This document shows positions 50,819 to 55,186 of a stretch of DNA of 55,186 nucleotides, piece by piece. The notes below the pieces were generated by a model. It worked only from the letters and a program-made list of their open reading frames with translations. It ran no database searches and was not told the DNA's origin. The stretch's first letter is position 1. Each line of letters starts with the position of its first letter. This stretch comes from CAYRVX01 sp964642165 (GTDB lineage Bacteria > Planctomycetota > Phycisphaerae > SM23-33), in assembly GCA_964642165.1 (NCBI GenBank), contig CAZXOC010000009.1, positions 1 through 55,186 of the forward strand, given 5' to 3'. The position numbers and the translations under genes were made by a program.

Positions 50819-51723
50819 GCCGCTCACAGCCGGGAGCTTTCCGGTTCCAGCGCCGCTGCGCCCCGTACCTGTTCGTGGCGCCGTTCATCGTGCTGTTCTG
50901 CGCGTTCGGGCTCTACCCGCTGATCAAGAGCATCGTCCTGTCGGCGTACGTGACCAGCGGCCCGAAGTCGCAGGTCTTCGCGGGCTGGCAGAACTTCCGG
51001 TTCCTCCTGGCCGATCGCGACTTCCACAAGGCCGTCTGGAACACGCTCGTCTTCGCGCTGTGCTCGGTGTTCGTGCAATTGCCGCTGAGCCTGGGCTTGG
51101 CGCTGCTGCTCAACAGCAAGCGCCTCCGCGGGCGAAACGTCTTCCGGCTGTGCTTCTTCTCGCCCCGGCTGGTGGGCATGGTGTTCGTCGGCGTGCTGTT
51201 CAGCCTGATCTTCGCCAGCCGCTTCGGGCTGCTGAACGTCGGCCTGCACGCGCTGGTGGGCGCGCCGCTCGACACGGAGTGGCTCAACCGCTCCGGCCTG
51301 GTCATGCCCTGCCTGGTCCTCACGTCGCTGTGGATGTACGTCGGGTTTAACATGGTCTACTTCCTGGCGGCCCTCCAGAACGTCGACCCGGTCCTCTACG
51401 AGGCCGCCACCGTGGACGGTGCGAACGCCTGGCAGAAGTTCCGGCACGTCACGCTGCCGGGGATCAAGCCCGTCGCCGTCTTCGTGGTCGTCCTCAGCAC
51501 GATCGGCTCGTTCCAGCTCTTCGAGCTGCCGTATCTGATGCTCAACAACAGCCGCGGGCCCGACGCCGCGGGGCTCACCATCGTCATGTACCTCTTCGAG
51601 AACGGCTTCATCACCGGCGACCTCGGGTACGCCTCGGCGATCGGCTGGATGCTCGCGCTCGGCGTGCTGATCCTCGCCATCGGGCAGATGTACTTCAGCG
51701 GCACGTGGAAGAGGGAGGCCTGA
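50815..51723 (+). CDS. sugar ABC transporter permease (MalF/UgpA type)
   Basis: This 302-residue permease has six membrane helices and the cytoplasmic EAA loop YEAATVDGANAWQKFRHVTL for docking the ATPase. I place the start at a TTG (50815) overlapping the previous stop as TTGA, with AAGAGGAA 6-8 nt upstream; the next in-frame starts would remove the first helix. It is translationally coupled to the binding protein and 3 bp from the second permease. Confidence 0.9.
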   Translation: MSRSQPGAFRFQRRCAPYLFVAPFIVLFCAFGLYPLIKSIVLSAYVTSGPKSQVFAGWQNFRFLLADRDFHKAVWNTLVFALCSVFVQLPLSLGLALLLNSKRLRGRNVFRLCFFSPRLVGMVFVGVLFSLIFASRFGLLNVGLHALVGAPLDTEWLNRSGLVMPCLVLTSLWMYVGFNMVYFLAALQNVDPVLYEAATVDGANAWQKFRHVTLPGIKPVAVFVVVLSTIGSFQLFELPYLMLNNSRGPDAAGLTIVMYLFENGFITGDLGYASAIGWMLALGVLILAIGQMYFSGTWKREA

Positions 51724-51726
51724 GCG

Positions 51727-52566
51727 ATGGCCAAGGCCCTCCTGCGAGCGGTCCTGTACGCGGCGTTGGTGCTCGCCGCGGCGCTGACGCTCGTGCCGCT
51801 GATCTGGCTCGTGGCGTGCAGCCTGAAGAGCCGAGCCGACTTCTTCGACTACACCTTCTTCCCCCCGCCGTGGCGCCTGAGCCTGGTGAACTTCCTCGGC
51901 GACGAGACGACCAAGGGCCTCTTCGACCAGATGCCCTTCCTCCGCCTGATGATGAACAGCCTGTTCGTCAGCGGCGCGGCGGTCATGGTGCAGTTGTTCT
52001 TCTCATCGCTGGGCGGCTTCGCCCTGGCCAAGTACGAGTTCCGCGGCAAGAAGATCATCATGGTCGTCATGCTCGCGACGATGATGATCCCCGCCCAGGT
52101 CATGCTCGCGCCGCTGTACGAGCTGATCTTCCGGATGAGGCTGGACGACACGTACCTCGGCCTGATCGTCCCCGGCGCGGTGAGCGTCTTCGGCATGTTC
52201 CTCTTCCGCCAGTCGATGCTCCAGCTTCCCGACGAGCTCCTCCAGGCCGGACGCATCGACGGGTGCAGCGAGTTCGGCCTCTACTGGCGGATCGCCATCC
52301 CCATCTCCCGCCCGATGATCGGGGCGTTCTGCCTGATCGCCTTCATGGGCACGTGGAACAGCTTCCTCTGGCCGCAGATCATCCTCCAGTCGAACCTGAA
52401 GTTCACCCTGCCGATCGCGCTGAACCAGCTCGTGGGGCTCCAGCGCCAGGACTACGGCGTGCTGATGGCCGGGACGCTGCTGAGCATCCTGCCGGTGGCG
52501 GTGCTGTTCCTGATCCTCCAGAAGGAGTTCCTCAGCGGGCTGACCGCCGGCGCGGTGAAGGGGTAG
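51727..52566 (+). CDS. sugar ABC transporter permease (MalG/UgpE type)
   Basis: This 279-residue permease pairs with the preceding MalF-type subunit. It has six helices, a large periplasmic loop after the first, and the EAA loop LLQAGRIDGCSEFGLYWRIA, where the first Ala/Glu positions are replaced (QAG). MalG-type proteins end with a short hydrophilic tail, as here. No ATPase gene follows, so a shared ATPase elsewhere must power it, as is common for this class. Confidence 0.9.
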   Translation: MAKALLRAVLYAALVLAAALTLVPLIWLVACSLKSRADFFDYTFFPPPWRLSLVNFLGDETTKGLFDQMPFLRLMMNSLFVSGAAVMVQLFFSSLGGFALAKYEFRGKKIIMVVMLATMMIPAQVMLAPLYELIFRMRLDDTYLGLIVPGAVSVFGMFLFRQSMLQLPDELLQAGRIDGCSEFGLYWRIAIPISRPMIGAFCLIAFMGTWNSFLWPQIILQSNLKFTLPIALNQLVGLQRQDYGVLMAGTLLSILPVAVLFLILQKEFLSGLTAGAVKG

Positions 52567-52680
52567 GGTCCCGCGCAGCGCCCCGCGCCCCGCGCCCCGC
52601 CGAGCCCTTGTATTCTTGGACGACGGGCGACGCGCCCGACGTCCGCGGCGAGACGCGAGACCCCCGGCGGAAGGTGAACG

Positions 52681-52959
52681 ATGAGTCCGACCCGAGACGT
52701 TCTGCTGCCCTGCATCCTGGCCGCCCTGCCGGGCCCCGCCGTCGCCGGCGCCGACGAGGTGGACGACTTGGTCCGCAAGCGTACCCCCCCACGCTCGGAT
52801 CGCCGGCGGCGGCTGCGCGACCGCCTCCGCCTGCCGCGCAGCGCGCGGCGCATCGAACCCGCGCGCCCGGGCCCCGACGACCAGGCGACCATCCTCCGCG
52901 AGGCCGATGGCCGGAGAGAAACACACCCCATCCGCGGGATGTTCAGCACGGGTGGTTAG
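52681..52959 (+). CDS. short putative exported protein, possibly a gene remnant
   Basis: This 92-residue frame has a good GAAGG Shine-Dalgarno and a signal peptide (LLPCILAALPGPAVAGADEV). An Arg/Pro-rich middle follows a C7 run that could hide a frameshift. It ends ILREADGRRETHPIRG, which is nearly repeated (ILREHDGRREIHPIRG) in a frame at 54334-54381. The similarity with synonymous third-base changes suggests the tail was coding. It may be the stub of a larger gene. Function unknown. Confidence 0.35.
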   Translation: MSPTRDVLLPCILAALPGPAVAGADEVDDLVRKRTPPRSDRRRRLRDRLRLPRSARRIEPARPGPDDQATILREADGRRETHPIRGMFSTGG

Positions 52960-52974
52960 CTTTCCGGCGTGTCC

Positions 52975-54216
52975 TCACGTACCTCCGGCGGCCGGCCGAC
53001 CGGCCGGCAGGCGGATCTCGGCGACGTACACGGCCTCCTTGCGGTCCGGCGTGGGCTTCATGTACACGACCTTGCGGCCGCGCGTGCTGATGATCCGCTT
53101 GACGTCCCCCGGGATCCGCCAACTCGTATTCGCGGCGGCGTCGAGGAGCAGGTGCGCGATCCGGTTGCCCCGCGTCGCCTGGAGGATGACCGAGCTTCCG
53201 GTCGGCCCGGCGGCGACGGGGATCGCGCCGGCCACCGACCGAACGACCTTGCCCGCCTTGCGGTCCCAGATGCGGGCGTACTGGGAGGCGTCGGCCAGGG
53301 GGTCGTTGCTGTCGAACTCCACGTCGAGGTAGCAGAGGTATCGCCCGTCAGCGGTCCACTGCGGGCTGTAGCGGGCCAGCCTGCTGTTGCGCTTGTCGAT
53401 CGGCACATCGGCTGCCTGCTTGCCCGCCCGGAGATCGTAGAGGCACAGGCGGCGGCGCCAGTCCCTGTCCACCAGCACGAGGGGCACGACGTCGGCCGCC
53501 GGACACGGCCGGCAAAGGAACCCCTCGACGGGCAGCTTCGTCAGCTTGATCGGTGGCATCGGGCTCGTGTAGATGGCGCCCTTCTGCCGGGCGACGTCTT
53601 CCATGGCCATCACCAGCAGCCGCTTGCCGGTCCGGTCGAAAGTCGGCAGGATGGCCTCGGCGCGGAGGTCGAGCTGCTCGAGGCGGCCGGCGGCCAGGTC
53701 GTAGAGGCCGAGACACATCTTCTCCTTGCGGATGACGCAGACGCCGTCGCCGTCGTCGTCCCGCCCGCAGACCACGGCGATCTTCCTGCCCGTCGCGTCG
53801 AAGATGTTCATCGCCAGATAGGCGGCCACGTACTCCGCGGCGACGTCGATCGACGGGCCGGCGAACTGGGTCTCCGCGCCGTCGGCCAGCCGCCGGAGGA
53901 TCAGCCGGTAGCTGCTCTTCCGGGTGACCACGCCGGGGTGCGAACGGAAGCGCGGCTCCCAACGGGCATAGAGCAGGTGTTCGCCGTCGGGCGTCAGGCG
54001 GGCCGAGAACCTGCCCATCGTGACCTGGCCGCCGCCCTTGACCTTGTCCACGACCATGGCCTGCCGCTCATCGGCAAAGGTGACCTCGCCCGAGGGCAGA
54101 TCGCCACGGGGCCGGCGCTCGCCGGCCGCGCCCGCTACGGCCGCGGTCGCCACGGCCAGCGTGAGCGTCAGCGCGCAGGAACCTGATCGGATGCGGACCA
54201 TCTTGCGTGCGTTCAT
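52975..54216 (-). CDS. exported TolB-like beta-propeller protein
   Basis: This 413-residue protein has a signal peptide (LTLTLAVATAAVAGAAGE). WD/TolB-like blades follow, for example FSARLTPDGEHLLYARWEPR, PTFDRTGKRLLVMAMEDVAR and YSPQWTADGRYLCYLDVEFD. The repeats recall PD40 propellers, which bind proteins in the periplasm. No enzyme motif is visible. The ATG at 54216 has GAAGGCGG upstream. Two related short coding tails flank the gene on the plus strand (52891-52938 and 54334-54381). Confidence 0.78.
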   Translation of the reverse strand: MNARKMVRIRSGSCALTLTLAVATAAVAGAAGERRPRGDLPSGEVTFADERQAMVVDKVKGGGQVTMGRFSARLTPDGEHLLYARWEPRFRSHPGVVTRKSSYRLILRRLADGAETQFAGPSIDVAAEYVAAYLAMNIFDATGRKIAVVCGRDDDGDGVCVIRKEKMCLGLYDLAAGRLEQLDLRAEAILPTFDRTGKRLLVMAMEDVARQKGAIYTSPMPPIKLTKLPVEGFLCRPCPAADVVPLVLVDRDWRRRLCLYDLRAGKQAADVPIDKRNSRLARYSPQWTADGRYLCYLDVEFDSNDPLADASQYARIWDRKAGKVVRSVAGAIPVAAGPTGSSVILQATRGNRIAHLLLDAAANTSWRIPGDVKRIISTRGRKVVYMKPTPDRKEAVYVAEIRLPAGRPAAGGT

Positions 54217-54421
54217 GTTGCCGCCTTCTCGCGCCCGAAGTCAACTGTTCGACCGCCGGCGCATTGGTCGTCCGGCCCGGCGCCGGGTTCCCGGAAAGCC
54301 GGAGGGGCACGATTCCAGGGCACGGTCGGGCTCATCCTCCGCGAGCACGATGGCCGAAGAGAGATACACCCGATCCGCGGGAAGTCCCGGGACGTGAACT
54401 AGCGGCAAGGAGCTTGCGACC

Positions 54422-55168
54422 GTGCGAGAGCGACTGCCGACGACGGCGGCGGTGTTGGTCTTCTGCGCAGCCGCATCGGCCGCCGAGTACACCGTCCGCG
54501 CGGGGGACACCCTCTCCGGCATCGCCGAGAAGCAGTTGGGCAGCACCGCGCGCTGGAAGGAGATCGCCGATACGAACGGCCTGCGACCCCCCTACCACCT
54601 CCGCCCGGGTCAGCAGCTCGTTCTCCCGGAGCGGCGCGACGGCTCGTCCGCCGGCGGGGGCCTTTCCGAAGCGATGGGCTCCGTCGCGCCCGGGCGCCCG
54701 GGGACGGACGGCCGGACCCTCGACCGCCTGGCGGCGTTCTTCACGGGCATCGGCCTCGGCGCGGCCGTGGTCTACCTGCTCGTCGGGGCGTTCCTGTGGT
54801 GGGTGGCCTACGGGCTCTGCCTCCGCGGGGGCTGCTGGTTCGCCCTGGTCGAGACGACCACCGGGCGCTGCTTCCGCCTGGCGCTGTACCTGGCGCTGGT
54901 CACCGTGGCGTGTCTGCTGGCGGCGCTGCTGGCCTTCCGCGCGGCGGCGGCGACGCTCGGGGCCGTCCCCATCCTCGCCCTTCTCGCCCTGGGGGCCGGC
55001 GTCGTCTACTTCATCGCCAGCCTGGCCATCACCCGCCGCGTCCTGGCGTGCCGGTGGCGGAGCACGATCACCGTGCTCGTGATGGCCACCTTCGTAGCCC
55101 AGGCGGTCGTCTTCGCCGGCGTCGCCGCCGCCACGACACTCGGCGGCGTCTTTGCCGCCACGGTGTAG
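54422..55168 (+). CDS. LysM-domain membrane protein
   Basis: This 248-residue protein has a signal peptide (VRERLPTTAAVLVFCAAASA), a complete LysM domain (EYTVRAGDTLSGIAEKQLGS, then LRPGQQLVLPE) for binding peptidoglycan or related glycans, a short linker, and about four membrane helices (GIGLGAAVVYLLVGAFLWWV through the last 40 residues). The start is a GTG at 54422 with AAGGAG about 10 nt upstream. Its role is unknown; it may tether the envelope to the wall layer. Confidence 0.8.
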   Translation: MRERLPTTAAVLVFCAAASAAEYTVRAGDTLSGIAEKQLGSTARWKEIADTNGLRPPYHLRPGQQLVLPERRDGSSAGGGLSEAMGSVAPGRPGTDGRTLDRLAAFFTGIGLGAAVVYLLVGAFLWWVAYGLCLRGGCWFALVETTTGRCFRLALYLALVTVACLLAALLAFRAAAATLGAVPILALLALGAGVVYFIASLAITRRVLACRWRSTITVLVMATFVAQAVVFAGVAAATTLGGVFAATV

Positions 55169-55186
55169 CGCGCCGCTCCCCCGAGG

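Noticed and set aside
1..55186. CRISPR array or tRNA/rRNA genes
   Set aside because: No regularly spaced direct repeats and no cloverleaf or rRNA-like stretch were seen on either strand.

Overview
The window is about 55 kb of very GC-rich bacterial DNA. The gene content points to the Planctomycetota, probably an uncultured member known from a draft or metagenome assembly. Supporting signs are a Tat-exported FGly sulfatase, polysaccharide esterases and a heparinase-like lyase, a PEP-CTERM tail, HEAT/TPR proteins joined to ExbB/ExbD/ExbD, a sugar ABC transporter, a CdsA with a degenerate signature, and many large secreted proteins of unknown function. The phylum is inferred from style and content, because no rRNA or marker phylogeny is available here. 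I found no tRNA, rRNA, CRISPR array or prophage.

Layout. 1-3.8 kb: cdsA and polA. 3.8-8.3 kb: a phosphate locus of two divergent units (DUF47/PhoU-like + PiT; Na/Pi cotransporter + PhoU) around an intergenic region with an 11-bp-period TTAACC direct repeat that resembles a Pho box. 8.3-13.6 kb: a minus-strand unit starting from a consensus promoter: nrdR, a tandem ATP-cone protein, an intact topoisomerase VI A subunit (Spo11 family) with no B subunit beside it, and a large membrane protein. 13.8-20.6 kb: a PDZ metalloprotease, an AzgA-type purine permease, two tandem zinc-ribbon membrane proteins, an esterase, and a small zinc-ribbon protein whose frame continues past an in-frame TGA. 20.7-20.95 kb: a 100-N gap with identical 55-bp flanks, so an assembly join. 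20.9-28.9 kb: polysaccharide-degradation genes and a pentaheme cytochrome. 29.1-35.4 kb: a HEAT-TPR-ExbB-ExbD-ExbD operon. 35.4-38.2 kb: a glycoside-hydrolase-like protein and a sulfatase.

38.2-42.1 kb: a 1-kb intergenic region with a near-consensus promoter, many perfect hairpins and a terminator-like hairpin, followed by nrdD-nrdG (anaerobic ribonucleotide reductase and activase). 42.1-45.5 kb: a BlaI-type repressor and an M56 sensor protease that ends in a PEP-CTERM signal. Their promoter carries paired AGAC-N4-GTCT dyads. The same promoter/operator architecture recurs after the M56 gene and points into 670 bp of hairpin-rich DNA with no convincing gene. 45.5-48.3 kb: RecD2-type helicase and a REP-associated transposase (RAYT) bracketed by perfect 29-bp inverted REP copies. 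48.4-55.2 kb: an EEP-family nuclease, a three-gene sugar ABC importer without ATPase, a TolB-like beta-propeller protein flanked by two related short coding tails, and a LysM membrane protein.

The most interesting items are the two promoter-linked structured non-coding regions (38.7-39.2 and 44.8-45.5 kb), the shared BlaI-type operators, the M56/PEP-CTERM fusion, the topoisomerase VI A gene in an nrdR operon, the REP/RAYT unit, the possible Pho box and the in-frame TGA.
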